Shown one piece after another: positions 9,722-19,651 of a DNA stretch of 64,000 nt. The DNA is from Pseudotamlana agarivorans (lineage in GTDB: Bacteria; Bacteroidota; Bacteroidia; Flavobacteriales; Flavobacteriaceae), in the NCBI RefSeq assembly GCF_018860245.1, contig NZ_JAHKPD010000007.1:141892-205891 (forward strand). The letters are read 5' to 3'. How positions within the stretch are numbered: the stretch's first letter is position 1; the number at the start of each line of letters is the position of its first letter. The notes beneath the pieces were generated by a model. It was not told where the DNA came from and made no database searches. It worked only from the letters and a program-made list of their open reading frames with translations. Position numbers and translations under genes: made by a program.

Positions 9722-9747
9722 GCGTGACTAATTCAAATAATTATAAA

Positions 9748-12700
9748 ATGAAAACAAAGTTTAGTGGAATTCTAACGCTATTACTAGTGTTAGTTGTGCA
9801 ACTTACGTTTGCACAAGAAAAGACAATTTCAGGTACGGTTACAGATGATACTGGCCTACCGCTTCCTGGAACGACAGTCTTAGTAAAAGGTACAGCAAAT
9901 GGTACCTCAACAGATTTCGATGGTAATTATTCGATTCTTGCAGAAACAGGAGATGTTCTTGTTTTTAGTTTTGTTGGTTACACGACAAAAGACGTTACAG
10001 TTTCTAAAGAAACCATTAACGTGGTATTAAAAGAAGATGCTGAATCATTAGACGAAGTAGTTGTGACTGCAATGGGGATTTCAAAAGAAAGAAAAGCCGT
10101 TGGTTCTTCTGTTCAATCTTTTGACAACACAGAATTAACTAGTGCTAAAGTAGTAAATACTATGGATGCATTACAAGGTAAAACTTCTGGTGTTGACATT
10201 ACTGCAGCGCCTTCACCTGGTTCTACTCAGAACGTAATCATTCGTGGAGCATCTTCTTTCGGGAACAATCAACCATTATATATTGTAGATGGTGTTCCAT
10301 TAACAAATGATCAGAATAGATCTGGAGATAACTTAAACTCACAAGTTGATTTTGGTTCTGGTATTAACGCCATTAACCCGAATGACATTGAAACACTTAC
10401 TGTACTTAAAGGAGCATCTGCAACGGCCATTTATGGTTCGCGTGCTGCTAACGGTGTTATCATGATTACAACTAAAAGTGGTAAAGAAGGCGTGCTACAA
10501 GTAAACTTCAATAACTCTCTCTCTCTTTCAAGAGTTGGAGTATTACCTGAAAGACAAACTCAATTCGGACAAGGATGGAGTGGAGATAGAGCGCTAGATG
10601 AAAATGGAAACTGGGGATCTGCATATGATGGTAAGGACCGTGTATGGGGTAACGTTGTTGATAACAGTCAACAAATAAAACCTTACGTTTATTTAGAAGA
10701 TAACGTAAGAGATTTTTATGACTACGGAAAAAACATTGCGAATTCATTATCATTATCTGGTGGTTCTGATATCACAAAATATTACTTCTCTGTGTCTCAA
10801 AACTCAGTTGATGGTGTTGTACCAGAAGACAAGGATACTTATGAGAGATTAACATTATCTACTAGAGGATCTCACAAATATAAAAACTTACTTATTAGTT
10901 CATCTATTAACTACAGTAACGAGATCACTCATGCTGTACCTACTGGACAAGGAACTTCTTTATTAAGATCTTTATACGAAATTCCTAACGATGTTTCAAT
11001 TGTAGATCATAAAGATTACAATAACAAATTCAATAACTTAGACAACTACTTTACACCTTACGGTGTTAACCCATACTTTATTTTAGATAATGATGGAGCA
11101 GAACAAGTTAAAAATAAGTTTTTCGGTAAATTTCAATTGGATTATGATCTTTTAGATAACCTTAAATTAACTTACCGTTTTGGTGGTGATATTGAAAACA
11201 CAATCGAACAAACACATACTGGAATTATTAGTTTCAGCGAGGGGGCTATTAACGCAGGATCTAGTACAGCTAATCCAGGTTCATATAGAGAAGAGCGTAT
11301 TCAAAGAGTTCAAATGAATCACGACTTTACTGCTAGTTATAATACAACAATTGGAGAAGACACTTCAATTCATGGTTTGGCTGGTTTTAATGCCAACGAA
11401 AGAAAATGGTCTTCATTATACGGAGAAATTTCTTCTATTGATGTGCCAGGTTTTTACAACCTTTCAAACAGTTTAACACCAGCCACTTCTGGTCAAGATC
11501 ATTCTCAAAGAAGACTGTTAGGTGCTTATATTAGTGCAGATGTTAGTTATAAAGATTATTTCTTCTTAAACATGACAGCAAGAAATGACTGGTCTTCTAC
11601 ACTACCTCTTGAGAATAACTCATTCATGTATGGAGGTGTGAACGCCAGTTTTATTATTACTGATTTCTTAAAATCACACGATGTTAACACAGGTGTTTTT
11701 GATTTTACAAAATTAAGAGTTGCCTACGGTAGTACTGGTAATGATGCCGGAGTATACCAAGTGTATAACAGATTTGTACCAGGATATTCAACTAACCCAG
11801 GATTTCCAAACGTAGACGATTTAACATTCCCATTAGGTGGTGTAAATTCATACAGTAACTCTAATGTATTAGGGAATTCAGATCTTAAGCCTGAATTAAC
11901 AGGAGAGTTTGAGGTTGGTATTGAGAATAGAATGTTTAATAATCGTTTTGGTTTTGAAGTTTCTTATTACAACAGGTTAACAAAAGGTTTAATTGCAACA
12001 TTACCTATTGATCCATCAAGTGGATACACACAAATAGCTTCTAACTTAGGTGATGTTAGAAATGCAGGTGTAGAGATTAGTGTTAATGTGAAACCTATTA
12101 GAACTGATGATTTCCAATGGGACATCAACTGGAACTACACTCAAAACAAAAATACCGTTGAAAGTTTAGACGTAGGAGAAGTATTTATCTCAGGATTTGG
12201 TACTGGTGGTGTATATGCTATTGAAGGTATGCCATTAGGACAGTTCAAGTTTGCTACTGCTAAAAAAGTGATGCACAATGGTGTTGAATCTACAGTAGTA
12301 GATGGTAGTGGTAACCCTCAACAAACAACAGATCAAGAGTTATTAGGAAAAGACATCAACGAAAAGTATAGAATGGGTTTAACAAATACCTTGAGATATA
12401 AAAACCTTTCGTTAGCTGCAACTTTTGATTTTAGATATGGCGGTTATATGTACTCTGGTACTAAAGATTACATGCACTGGACAGGAAGTTCTCCAGAAAG
12501 TGTTATAAATGATAGAAACGCTTTTATCATACCAAATTCGGTAGTAGAAAATAGTGATGGATCATTTTCAGAAAACTCAACTCCGGTTGATCCAACAGCT
12601 TTACATACCTTCTATAGTAATGGAGGATTTGAAGGCGATGGATACGCTGTTATTGACAAGTCTTTCTTAAAACTAAGAAATGTTACTTTGGCCTATGAGA

Positions 12701-12909
12701 TGCCACAAACGCTTTGTAGCAAATTAAAATTAAAAAGCATCGTAATTTCGGCAGTAGCAAGTAACTTCCTTTTATGGACTCCAGCTGAGAACCCTTATAT
12801 CGATCCTGAAAACACTACTTTCGGAACTGATATTAGTGCTAAGTTCGGTGAATTCATGGGTAACCCAAGTCAAGAAACATTTGCTTTAGGTCTAAATATT
12901 AACTTATAA
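9748..12909 (+). CDS. SusC/RagA-family TonB-linked outer membrane transporter
   Basis: About 1053 residues from the ATG at 9748, which gives a clean signal peptide ending LTFAQ. Next comes a carboxypeptidase-regulatory-like domain (SGTVTDDTGLPLPGTTVLVKG), the SusC linker (LDEVVVTAMGISKE), then the TonB plug with YIVDGVPLT, ATAIYGSRAANG and VIMITTKSG, and a C-terminal beta barrel of about 800 residues. SusC proteins import oligomeric nutrients across the outer membrane with a SusD lid. The next gene, 10 bp away, is the SusD partner. No glycoside hydrolase is nearby, so the substrate cannot be read from context; peptides are as likely as glycans. Confidence 0.93.
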   Translation: MKTKFSGILTLLLVLVVQLTFAQEKTISGTVTDDTGLPLPGTTVLVKGTANGTSTDFDGNYSILAETGDVLVFSFVGYTTKDVTVSKETINVVLKEDAESLDEVVVTAMGISKERKAVGSSVQSFDNTELTSAKVVNTMDALQGKTSGVDITAAPSPGSTQNVIIRGASSFGNNQPLYIVDGVPLTNDQNRSGDNLNSQVDFGSGINAINPNDIETLTVLKGASATAIYGSRAANGVIMITTKSGKEGVLQVNFNNSLSLSRVGVLPERQTQFGQGWSGDRALDENGNWGSAYDGKDRVWGNVVDNSQQIKPYVYLEDNVRDFYDYGKNIANSLSLSGGSDITKYYFSVSQNSVDGVVPEDKDTYERLTLSTRGSHKYKNLLISSSINYSNEITHAVPTGQGTSLLRSLYEIPNDVSIVDHKDYNNKFNNLDNYFTPYGVNPYFILDNDGAEQVKNKFFGKFQLDYDLLDNLKLTYRFGGDIENTIEQTHTGIISFSEGAINAGSSTANPGSYREERIQRVQMNHDFTASYNTTIGEDTSIHGLAGFNANERKWSSLYGEISSIDVPGFYNLSNSLTPATSGQDHSQRRLLGAYISADVSYKDYFFLNMTARNDWSSTLPLENNSFMYGGVNASFIITDFLKSHDVNTGVFDFTKLRVAYGSTGNDAGVYQVYNRFVPGYSTNPGFPNVDDLTFPLGGVNSYSNSNVLGNSDLKPELTGEFEVGIENRMFNNRFGFEVSYYNRLTKGLIATLPIDPSSGYTQIASNLGDVRNAGVEISVNVKPIRTDDFQWDINWNYTQNKNTVESLDVGEVFISGFGTGGVYAIEGMPLGQFKFATAKKVMHNGVESTVVDGSGNPQQTTDQELLGKDINEKYRMGLTNTLRYKNLSLAATFDFRYGGYMYSGTKDYMHWTGSSPESVINDRNAFIIPNSVVENSDGSFSENSTPVDPTALHTFYSNGGFEGDGYAVIDKSFLKLRNVTLAYEMPQTLCSKLKLKSIVISAVASNFLLWTPAENPYIDPENTTFGTDISAKFGEFMGNPSQETFALGLNINL

Positions 12910-12919
12910 AAAAGTAATA

Positions 12920-14437
12920 ATGAAAAAATATATATATAAAATAGCATTATTTGCATTAGTAACTACAGCTTGGAATTGCGATAGTTATCTAGATGTAAAC
13001 CATGATCCAGATGTATTGGAAGAAACCGATTCACCTGAAATCATCCTACCTTCTGCACAAGCCAGTTTAGGTAACAATTTAATGGGTTGGGACTTTGGTT
13101 TTGCTGGAGGATTCTGGAACGAATACTGGACTCAAACTTATACGGCTTCTCAGTTCAAAACATTATGTGAATATGAAGAAACAGGTTTTAGCAACCAATA
13201 CACTGGTTTAACAGCAGGAACTTTAAGTGATTTAGATATGATTAAAAAATTATCTGGATCGGCCGATAACCAAGGGTACTATTATATTGCCGAAGCACTT
13301 TCAATTTATACTTGGCAAGTGATGACCGATATTTGGGGAGATATTCCTTATTCGGAAGCATTACAAGGTAACACTATTAAATCTCCAGTATTTGATCCAG
13401 CAGAAAGTATTTATGCCGATTTGATAAATAGAGTTGATGATTTATTAGCAATTGATAACTCAACATTTTCTATTAGAAGTCAATATGATTTTATCTATGA
13501 GGGAGATATGGATGCTTGGAAGAAATTTGTAGCATCTTTAAAGTTAAAATTAATGTTACGTCAATCTGAAACAACAGGTTACAACAACGGTCAAGTACTT
13601 GCTTTTGTTAACAGTAACAGTTTTTTAACAAGCTCAGCTAAAATTGCTGGTAGCTACTGGGATGACAGTGCTGAAGGGAAAAGACACCCAATGAGAGAGT
13701 ACGAAGCAGGCGGTGCAAGTTACTTATCTACAAATGTTATCGGTTGTAAAACGTTTGTTGATTATTTAAATGTAAATTCTGACCCTAGACTTGATGCGTT
13801 ATTTACCGCTCCAAGCTCAGGACATCAAGGTGCTTTCTTTGGTGATTTTGATTCTAAAGCAGATTCTAATTCTAATGGAACCACTGATGACCAAGAAGAC
13901 TATAGCGAACCTATTTTCAAGGGTGATATGGACTTAATGATTATGAGTGACTGGGAAGTATACTTCTATTTAGCTGAAGTGTACACAAGAGCTTCAGACA
14001 TGACAAACGCCAAAGCATATTATGATATGGCTGTTGAAGCTTCTTTAGCTCAAAACGATATCACAGATAATTCAATTTTAACTTCTGGTTATGCTACATG
14101 GACAAATGGTTCTATTGAAGATGGTATCAAAATGATTGCTATGCAGAAATGGGTAGCCAATGCGAACTACCAACACATTGAGTCATTCTTAGAGCGCAAC
14201 AGAACTAAATACCCTTCTGTAAGCGAAATGGATATTAAAGCAGATAGACAAAATGCCTTTTTAAATTTCCCTGTTGGACAGTTAACCATATCAGTTAACG
14301 GAAGAGATAAAACTAATGGTTTCTTACCTGCAGCTCCTGTATACCCAAGTAACGTATTAAATAGTAACGTTAATTCTCCAGGTCAAAAAGTAAATCTATT
14401 AGAGAAAATTTGGTGGAATAAAAAAGCTGGTAAATAA
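12920..14437 (+). CDS. SusD/RagB-family nutrient-binding lipoprotein
   Basis: A 505-residue surface lipoprotein. The hydrophobic leader ends in TTAWNC, with the acceptor Cys at residue 20; the -1 residue Asn is unusual for a lipobox, although Cys-Asp follows. The sequence resembles the SusD-like_2 branch (DYLDVN-type start SYLDVNHDPD, TYTASQFK, WQVMTDIWGDIPYSEAL, VYFYLAEVYTRA), helical with TPR-like repeats. SusD caps the SusC barrel and binds the substrate. It is co-directional with susC (10-bp gap) and followed 17 bp later by a lipoprotein gene, so these form one operon. Confidence 0.88.
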   Translation: MKKYIYKIALFALVTTAWNCDSYLDVNHDPDVLEETDSPEIILPSAQASLGNNLMGWDFGFAGGFWNEYWTQTYTASQFKTLCEYEETGFSNQYTGLTAGTLSDLDMIKKLSGSADNQGYYYIAEALSIYTWQVMTDIWGDIPYSEALQGNTIKSPVFDPAESIYADLINRVDDLLAIDNSTFSIRSQYDFIYEGDMDAWKKFVASLKLKLMLRQSETTGYNNGQVLAFVNSNSFLTSSAKIAGSYWDDSAEGKRHPMREYEAGGASYLSTNVIGCKTFVDYLNVNSDPRLDALFTAPSSGHQGAFFGDFDSKADSNSNGTTDDQEDYSEPIFKGDMDLMIMSDWEVYFYLAEVYTRASDMTNAKAYYDMAVEASLAQNDITDNSILTSGYATWTNGSIEDGIKMIAMQKWVANANYQHIESFLERNRTKYPSVSEMDIKADRQNAFLNFPVGQLTISVNGRDKTNGFLPAAPVYPSNVLNSNVNSPGQKVNLLEKIWWNKKAGK

Positions 14438-14454
14438 TTTTAAATAAAAAAAAG

Positions 14455-15123
14455 ATGAAAAATATACTTATAAAAATTTTACCACTATTTCTTATCGCAT
14501 TCATGTCTTGCGAGCAAGATGATAGTACAGCGGATATATCGCGTATCACATACTACAATGATATCGAATTTGTAGGAGATGAAACCATGTATGTTGAATT
14601 AGGAGGAACCTTTAATGACCCAGGCGTAACAGCTTTTGAAGGTGACGAAGATGTTACTGAAGACGTTACAGCTACTGGAAATGTAGATACTGCTACAATT
14701 GGAATCAATTATGTAACATATTCAATTACAAATTCAGATGGTTTTTCAAAAGAAATCACAAGAACTGTAATTGTATACCCTGGATATACATCACCAATAG
14801 ACCTTAGCGGAAGTTATACCGGTAATGCAAGAGGTGAAACTATGCCTGGAGGTTGTGTAATAACAAATGTAGCACCGAATACTTATTTAGCTTCAGATTT
14901 CTTTGGAGGTGTTTACTGTTGTGGTATCCGTAACTACGGTTTAGCTTACAGACTTAAAACATACTTCTACGTAAGCCAAGATGGAACAACGTATACAGCA
15001 ATGTCTACTGATTCTCCTTGGGGACCATGGAACATCCTGAACGCTACACTTACCGGAACAACTTTTTCACATGCAGTTGAACAAGGTGGATTTAGCTTTG
15101 CAGTTGAATTGATTAAAGAATAA
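14455..15123 (+). CDS. Small lipoprotein with a DUF5011-type immunoglobulin-like domain
   Basis: A 222-residue lipoprotein (lipobox FMSC, Cys19). Residues about 40-103 have the DUF5011 pattern of a single Ig-like repeat (YVELGGTFNDPGVTA, then VTYSITNSDGFSKEITRTV). The remainder, about 110-222, is a Gly- and Cys-containing domain (LSGSYTGNA, GGCVITNV, GVYCCGIRNYG) that resembles the C-terminal part of lipoproteins encoded beside many SusCD pairs. Such proteins are thought to sit on the cell surface and help bind substrate; that role is inference here. It is third in the susCD operon, 17 bp after susD. Confidence 0.65.
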   Translation: MKNILIKILPLFLIAFMSCEQDDSTADISRITYYNDIEFVGDETMYVELGGTFNDPGVTAFEGDEDVTEDVTATGNVDTATIGINYVTYSITNSDGFSKEITRTVIVYPGYTSPIDLSGSYTGNARGETMPGGCVITNVAPNTYLASDFFGGVYCCGIRNYGLAYRLKTYFYVSQDGTTYTAMSTDSPWGPWNILNATLTGTTFSHAVEQGGFSFAVELIKE

Positions 15124-15137
15124 AAAAAACAAAGAAG

Positions 15138-15809
15138 ATGAAAAAAAATATAATATACATGTTGCTTGTATTAGTCTCAGTTAGCTTTACGTCTTGCGAT
15201 GAAGAGTTAGAAATTTGGGATAGTAATACTTTAGATTACTCAGGAACTTATTTTTATGAGTTATATAACGAAGATATGACTGCTAAATATATAGAATACA
15301 GTCATAGTAACCAGATCTTAATTTACAATACAGCAAACAATAACTCTAATGAGTTTTGGCTAGAAGATCACGGTACTGTGTTTCCAATAAAAAGCAAATT
15401 TTTCGTAGATGGAAGTACTCAAGACTTTAATTCTGCATCATTTGATTTTACTGATTTAACAAACAACATTAGTACAGTTATATCTGGTTCTGCAAAACCA
15501 ACTGGTTTAAACCAAGAGGTTATAGAACCTACAGGTTATATTAGATCTGCAATATTAGAAGGTAAAATACTAAAAAATGAAGGAACTACAGTTAGTGGCA
15601 ACCCTGTTGATAGTATTTATGTTAAGATAGCCCTTTACAGTGGACAGGTTAAATACACTAGTTATGAAGTTGCTGTAGCAGATCGTGTTGACCCTGAAGT
15701 AGAAGAATTTGCTTGGGAATACGATAGTGCTATTTACGATAGCAGCCTTGATGAAACTTATGTTATTTCTGGTCACAGAAAAACAGGTTTTGCTGAAGAC
15801 GACCATTAA
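15138..15809 (+). CDS. Lipoprotein of SusCD operon, function unknown
   Basis: A 223-residue lipoprotein (lipobox FTSC, Cys20). After the leader it reads as a beta-rich domain beginning DYSGTYFYELYNEDM. It resembles a group of SusCD-associated lipoproteins annotated as putative lipid-binding hydrolases, but I see no catalytic motif and treat that label as a weak guess. It is the fourth and last gene of the operon, 14 bp after the preceding gene, and an intrinsic terminator follows 21 bp after its stop codon. Confidence 0.6.
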   Translation: MKKNIIYMLLVLVSVSFTSCDEELEIWDSNTLDYSGTYFYELYNEDMTAKYIEYSHSNQILIYNTANNNSNEFWLEDHGTVFPIKSKFFVDGSTQDFNSASFDFTDLTNNISTVISGSAKPTGLNQEVIEPTGYIRSAILEGKILKNEGTTVSGNPVDSIYVKIALYSGQVKYTSYEVAVADRVDPEVEEFAWEYDSAIYDSSLDETYVISGHRKTGFAEDDH

Positions 15810-15830
15810 AATTTACCCTTAAATATTCTA

Positions 15831-15857
15831 AACCACCTCAAACGAGGTGGTTTTTTT
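15831..15857 (+). terminator. Intrinsic terminator of the susCD operon
   Basis: A perfect 9-bp stem AACCACCTC, loop AAAC, GAGGTGGTT, running into a T stretch (15851-15857). It lies between the last lipoprotein gene and rlmB and closes the susCD transcript. Confidence 0.9.
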
Positions 15858-15871
15858 ATACCTTTACCCCA

Positions 15872-16606
15872 ATGGAAGATCAAACACAAATATTCGGCAT
15901 AAGAGCAATAATTGAAGCAATTAACGCTAACAAAACAATAGATAAAGTATTCCTTCAAAAAGGTTTAAGCGGTGATTTATTTTCCGAGCTAGAATCTTTA
16001 GTGAACAAGAAATCGATTAACAAATCTTATGTTCCAGTTGAAAAACTAAATAGACTTTCTAAAGGAAATCACCAAGGTGCTGTGGCTCAAATCTCCCCAA
16101 TTGCCTTTTATGATATGGAAACGTTAGTTACCAACGTCTTGGAGTCTGGAAAAACACCATTATTTCTACTTTTAGATCAACTGAGTGATGTTAGAAATTT
16201 TGGAGCCATCATAAGAACTGCAGAATGTACTGGTGTTGATGGTATTATCGTTCAGAAAAAAGGTGGTGCGCCCGTAAACGGCGATACCATTAAAACAAGT
16301 GCTGGCGCCGTTTTTAAAGTACCTATTTGTAAGGTGGATCACATTAAAGATGCTGTGTTTTTCATGCAAGCTTCTGGTATAAAAGTTATTTCAGCAACCG
16401 AAAAAACAAACGACACCCTTTATGATGTTTCTTTTACCGAACCCTGCGCAATCGTAATGGGCTCTGAAGGTCGCGGTATTAATCCTTCCATTATAAAAGT
16501 ATCTGATGCTAAAGCAAAACTTCCTTTACTTGGTGAAATTGAATCCTTAAACGTATCCGTTGCTTGTGGGGCTTTCTTATATGAAGCTTTAAGACAACGT
16601 CGTTAA
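15872..16606 (+). CDS. rlmB: 23S rRNA (guanosine-2'-O-)-methyltransferase RlmB-type (TrmH family)
   Basis: A 244-residue SpoU/TrmH-family methyltransferase. The N-terminal 70 residues are the SpoU substrate-binding domain (IFGIRAIIEAI). The SPOUT catalytic domain shows motif 1 DVRNFGAIIRTAECTG (near 104-119), motif 2 IVMGSEGRG and motif 3 LGEIESLNVSVACGAFLYEALRQR (quoted in part: ESLNVSVACGAFLYEA), where the knotted SAM site lies. RlmB methylates a guanosine of 23S rRNA; the exact target cannot be proved from sequence. Its stop codon shares the palindrome TTAA with the stop of the converging rhomboid gene. Confidence 0.88.
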   Translation: MEDQTQIFGIRAIIEAINANKTIDKVFLQKGLSGDLFSELESLVNKKSINKSYVPVEKLNRLSKGNHQGAVAQISPIAFYDMETLVTNVLESGKTPLFLLLDQLSDVRNFGAIIRTAECTGVDGIIVQKKGGAPVNGDTIKTSAGAVFKVPICKVDHIKDAVFFMQASGIKVISATEKTNDTLYDVSFTEPCAIVMGSEGRGINPSIIKVSDAKAKLPLLGEIESLNVSVACGAFLYEALRQRR

Positions 16607-17334
16607 TCCGTGTCTTTTTCCTCTTTATAGATATAGTTATAGCTTATTGGCTTGTGCTCCTCCTCTAGTTCTAGATTTTCTATGAAGTTCCCGTCTTGAT
16701 CAAAGTGTTTTAAAAAAGGGTCGTCCTCTTCATTGAAATCATCTTGCTCCCAAACATACTTTTTGGGTTTAGCGATACGTTTTCTAAAAATGAAAGCAAA
16801 AAGCAAACCCGTTATTAACCCTGCTGAATGGCCTTCCCAAGAAATCCCTTCTTCAATGGGTAGGGTATGCCAAATCATACTTCCGTACAGAAAAACAACA
16901 ACGAGCGATAAAGCTATTAATCTGTAATGTTTAGCAAAAACCCCTTTAAAAAATGTAAAACTTACTAAAACATAAATAAGTCCACTCGCCCCAATATGAT
17001 AGGATGGTCGTCCAATGCACCAGGTTAATAACCCTGAAAGCAAAATACCATAGCCTAAAACCTTCCAAGCTATGGGCCTATAGAAATAAAACAAGGCTGT
17101 TGTAAGTACAAATAACGGAATCGTATTATGGTATATATGTTTAATATCTCCATGTATAAATGGACTTAACACAATACCTCTTAACCCTTTAATGGTTTTT
17201 GGATACACACCATATTTATTAAAATGATAACCAAAACGTACCTCAAACCAGAATACTAACCATATAAATAGCACTAAAAACAGCGGGTATGCGATAACAC
17301 CTGTTGAAAATTTAAATTGGTTATTGGTATTCAT
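16603..17334 (-). CDS. Rhomboid-family intramembrane serine protease
   Basis: A 243-residue membrane protein with about six hydrophobic segments between residues 12 and 190. The catalytic serine lies in HIGASGL (Ser117) and the catalytic histidine in WEGHSAGL (His169). HIYHNTIPL near residues 66-74 matches the conserved His/Asn region of the oxyanion site. The last 50 residues are a charged cytoplasmic tail. Rhomboids cleave transmembrane substrates; the target here is unknown. It converges on rlmB with a 4-bp overlap. Confidence 0.9.
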   Translation of the reverse strand: MNTNNQFKFSTGVIAYPLFLVLFIWLVFWFEVRFGYHFNKYGVYPKTIKGLRGIVLSPFIHGDIKHIYHNTIPLFVLTTALFYFYRPIAWKVLGYGILLSGLLTWCIGRPSYHIGASGLIYVLVSFTFFKGVFAKHYRLIALSLVVVFLYGSMIWHTLPIEEGISWEGHSAGLITGLLFAFIFRKRIAKPKKYVWEQDDFNEEDDPFLKHFDQDGNFIENLELEEEHKPISYNYIYKEEKDTD

Positions 17335-17471
17335 AAACTAAATATAACAAATAACTATCCAAAAAGGATCATGTGCTAAATTGACAGTTTTACAGTTATT
17401 AGCGTAAACTATATTCAAATTCTTTGGTTAAATTCGGCCTCAAGCCTAATAAATATTTTAATTTTACAATT

Positions 17472-18755
17472 ATGAATGTGAATGAACCATTAGCCGAAAG
17501 ACTCCGACCAAAAACCTTAACAGACTATGTGAGTCAAACACATTTGGTAGGAAAAAATGGCGCGTTAACACAGCACATTAAACAAGGCTTAATTCCTTCA
17601 ATGATTTTTTGGGGCCCTCCTGGAACAGGAAAAACAACCTTAGCGAATATAATTGCATCAGAGTCTGGAAGGCCTTTTTATACCTTAAGTGCCATTAATT
17701 CTGGCGTGAAAGATATTCGCGATGTTATTGACAAAGCCAAACAAAGTGGTGGTTTATTTACGACTAAAAATCCGATTTTATTTATTGATGAAATCCATAG
17801 ATTTAGCAAATCACAACAAGATTCGCTCTTACAAGCCGTTGAAAAAGGTTGGATTACCCTAATTGGTGCGACCACCGAAAACCCCAGTTTTGAAGTCATT
17901 TCAGCACTTTTATCACGTTGTCAAGTTTATATTCTTAATGCTTTTGATAAAAACGATTTAGAAACCCTTTTGAATCGTGCTATTGAAACTGACGAGTTTC
18001 TATCAAAGAAAAGTATTCGACTGAAAGAAACCACCGCCTTATTAAAGCTGTCTGGTGGTGATGGCAGGAAATTGCTTAATATATTTGAGCTTATTGTAAA
18101 CTCTTATAATTCTGAAACGGTTAACATCACAGACGAAGCTGTTTTACAACGTATTCAAAACAATACAATTCGATATGACAAAACTGGTGAGCAGCATTAC
18201 GATATTATTTCGGCATTTATAAAAGCCATTCGTGGTAGCGACCCTAATGCTGCTGTATATTGGTTAGCCCGTATGATAGAAGGCGGCGAAGATGTTAAGT
18301 TTATTGCGAGACGCTTACTAATAGCAGCCAGCGAAGATATTGGAAATGCCAACCCTACAGCTTTAGTTATTGCGAACAATACATTCCAAGCGGTTTCTAC
18401 AATAGGCCATCCGGAATCTAGAATAATTTTAAGTCAATGTGCCACCTACCTTGCCTGTTCTCCAAAAAGTAATGCGGCCTATGCAGCCATAGGAAAAGCA
18501 CAGCAATTGGTAAAACAAACAGGAGATTTGAGCGTACCCTTAGAAATTAGAAATGCACCTACAAAACTAATGAAAGAATTAGGTTATGGCAGTGATTACA
18601 AATATGCCCATAATTATGAGAACAATTTTGCACCCCAAGAATTTCTGCCGAACGAGATAAAAAACACCAAATTGTATGACCCAGGGAATAATGCCAGAGA
18701 ACATGCACATCGTGAGTTTTTAAAAACTCGCTGGAAAGATAAATATGGTTATTAG
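17472..18755 (+). CDS. rarA: Replication-associated recombination protein A (AAA+ ATPase, MgsA/RarA)
   Basis: About 427 residues from the ATG at 17472 ([16 protein letters not shown]); the longer in-frame reading from 17424 adds residues that do not belong to the family. Walker A is [12 protein letters not shown] (near 43-54), Walker B is LFIDEIHRF, and sensor 1 is [11 protein letters not shown]. The C-terminal half is the MgsA tetramerisation region ([26 protein letters not shown]). RarA acts at stalled replication forks. It converges with the next gene 8 bp away. Confidence 0.94.
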   Translation: MNVNEPLAERLRPKTLTDYVSQTHLVGKNGALTQHIKQGLIPSMIFWGPPGTGKTTLANIIASESGRPFYTLSAINSGVKDIRDVIDKAKQSGGLFTTKNPILFIDEIHRFSKSQQDSLLQAVEKGWITLIGATTENPSFEVISALLSRCQVYILNAFDKNDLETLLNRAIETDEFLSKKSIRLKETTALLKLSGGDGRKLLNIFELIVNSYNSETVNITDEAVLQRIQNNTIRYDKTGEQHYDIISAFIKAIRGSDPNAAVYWLARMIEGGEDVKFIARRLLIAASEDIGNANPTALVIANNTFQAVSTIGHPESRIILSQCATYLACSPKSNAAYAAIGKAQQLVKQTGDLSVPLEIRNAPTKLMKELGYGSDYKYAHNYENNFAPQEFLPNEIKNTKLYDPGNNAREHAHREFLKTRWKDKYGY

Positions 18756-18763
18756 CAAAAAAT

Positions 18764-19540
18764 CTAAAACTTAATATTAAGCACTTCTTGCTTTAAAACA
18801 TCATTTTCATAATATTCAAGTACCCACTCGTCCCCTTTTTTATAAACAGTAGCACTTTTCCCTCGCACTAAAAACATATCCTTAGCATTAGTTTTTTGTA
18901 ATTTATAAACCACTTTAGGAGTGCTGTCTACGAGTTGATAACCATTTTCAATCTTTTGAGCATATAAAATATTATTTGCATTTTCAGGAACTTCCACTTT
19001 TGGTGACGCGGATACCAAAGGCGCTACGGCAACAGTTTTAGCTTGAGCTTGTGGTGCCAATTTAACTGGTGGCACAGTAGGCACAGGTACCTCCACGCTT
19101 TCACTGTCATATTTGTAGTGCACTGTATTTAAAGAAGTAAACGCCTCTCTTAATGCTAATTGATAAGCTGTTTTAAATTCCTTTTCTCTACTGGAACCTT
19201 CTTTAGATGTAAAAACAACTTGACCAGAGCAATTTTCAAGAACAACAGTCAGTTTCGTATTAAACATACTAGAGTTTTTATGCAATTTAGTTTTTAAACC
19301 TAAGCATCCATTATCAATCAAATCTTGTGGATAATCGCCATCACCTTCCTTAACTGGTGTAAAACCATATTTCTCAAACAAAAACGCTGTTAATGAATTT
19401 AATTGATATTGATCTGCCTCCCTTAAAAACTCATATTTACTAGGAACGATTACATATTTATAAGCGTTAATACTTTTTTGAGCAAAGGCTACACACGTCG
19501 TAAAAAGTGCTAAACCTATCGATAAAAATTTCAATTTCAT
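18764..19540 (-). CDS. Secreted protein of unknown function
   Basis: A 258-residue protein with a Sec signal peptide (cleavage near CVAFAQ). Residues about 25-135 form one unit (YKYVIVPSKYEFLREADQYQLN, then FTTAYQLALREAF-like helix). A Pro/Val/Ala-rich linker follows at about 150-185, then a small C-terminal beta region (KVVYKLQKTNAKDMFLVRG). Similar proteins are widespread in flavobacteria, but I know of no assigned function. It is a single gene, convergent with rarA, separated from the downstream unit by 111 bp. Confidence 0.75.
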   Translation of the reverse strand: MKLKFLSIGLALFTTCVAFAQKSINAYKYVIVPSKYEFLREADQYQLNSLTAFLFEKYGFTPVKEGDGDYPQDLIDNGCLGLKTKLHKNSSMFNTKLTVVLENCSGQVVFTSKEGSSREKEFKTAYQLALREAFTSLNTVHYKYDSESVEVPVPTVPPVKLAPQAQAKTVAVAPLVSASPKVEVPENANNILYAQKIENGYQLVDSTPKVVYKLQKTNAKDMFLVRGKSATVYKKGDEWVLEYYENDVLKQEVLNIKF

Positions 19541-19651
19541 TTTTTGTTTTTTTTATTAAATACCAAATGCAAGGTAAAGATACGTATTTTCAATATTCCA
19601 ATTCTCATTGAAAAAGTTACAAAAGTCTTAAATAATAAGCGTATTAATTCT

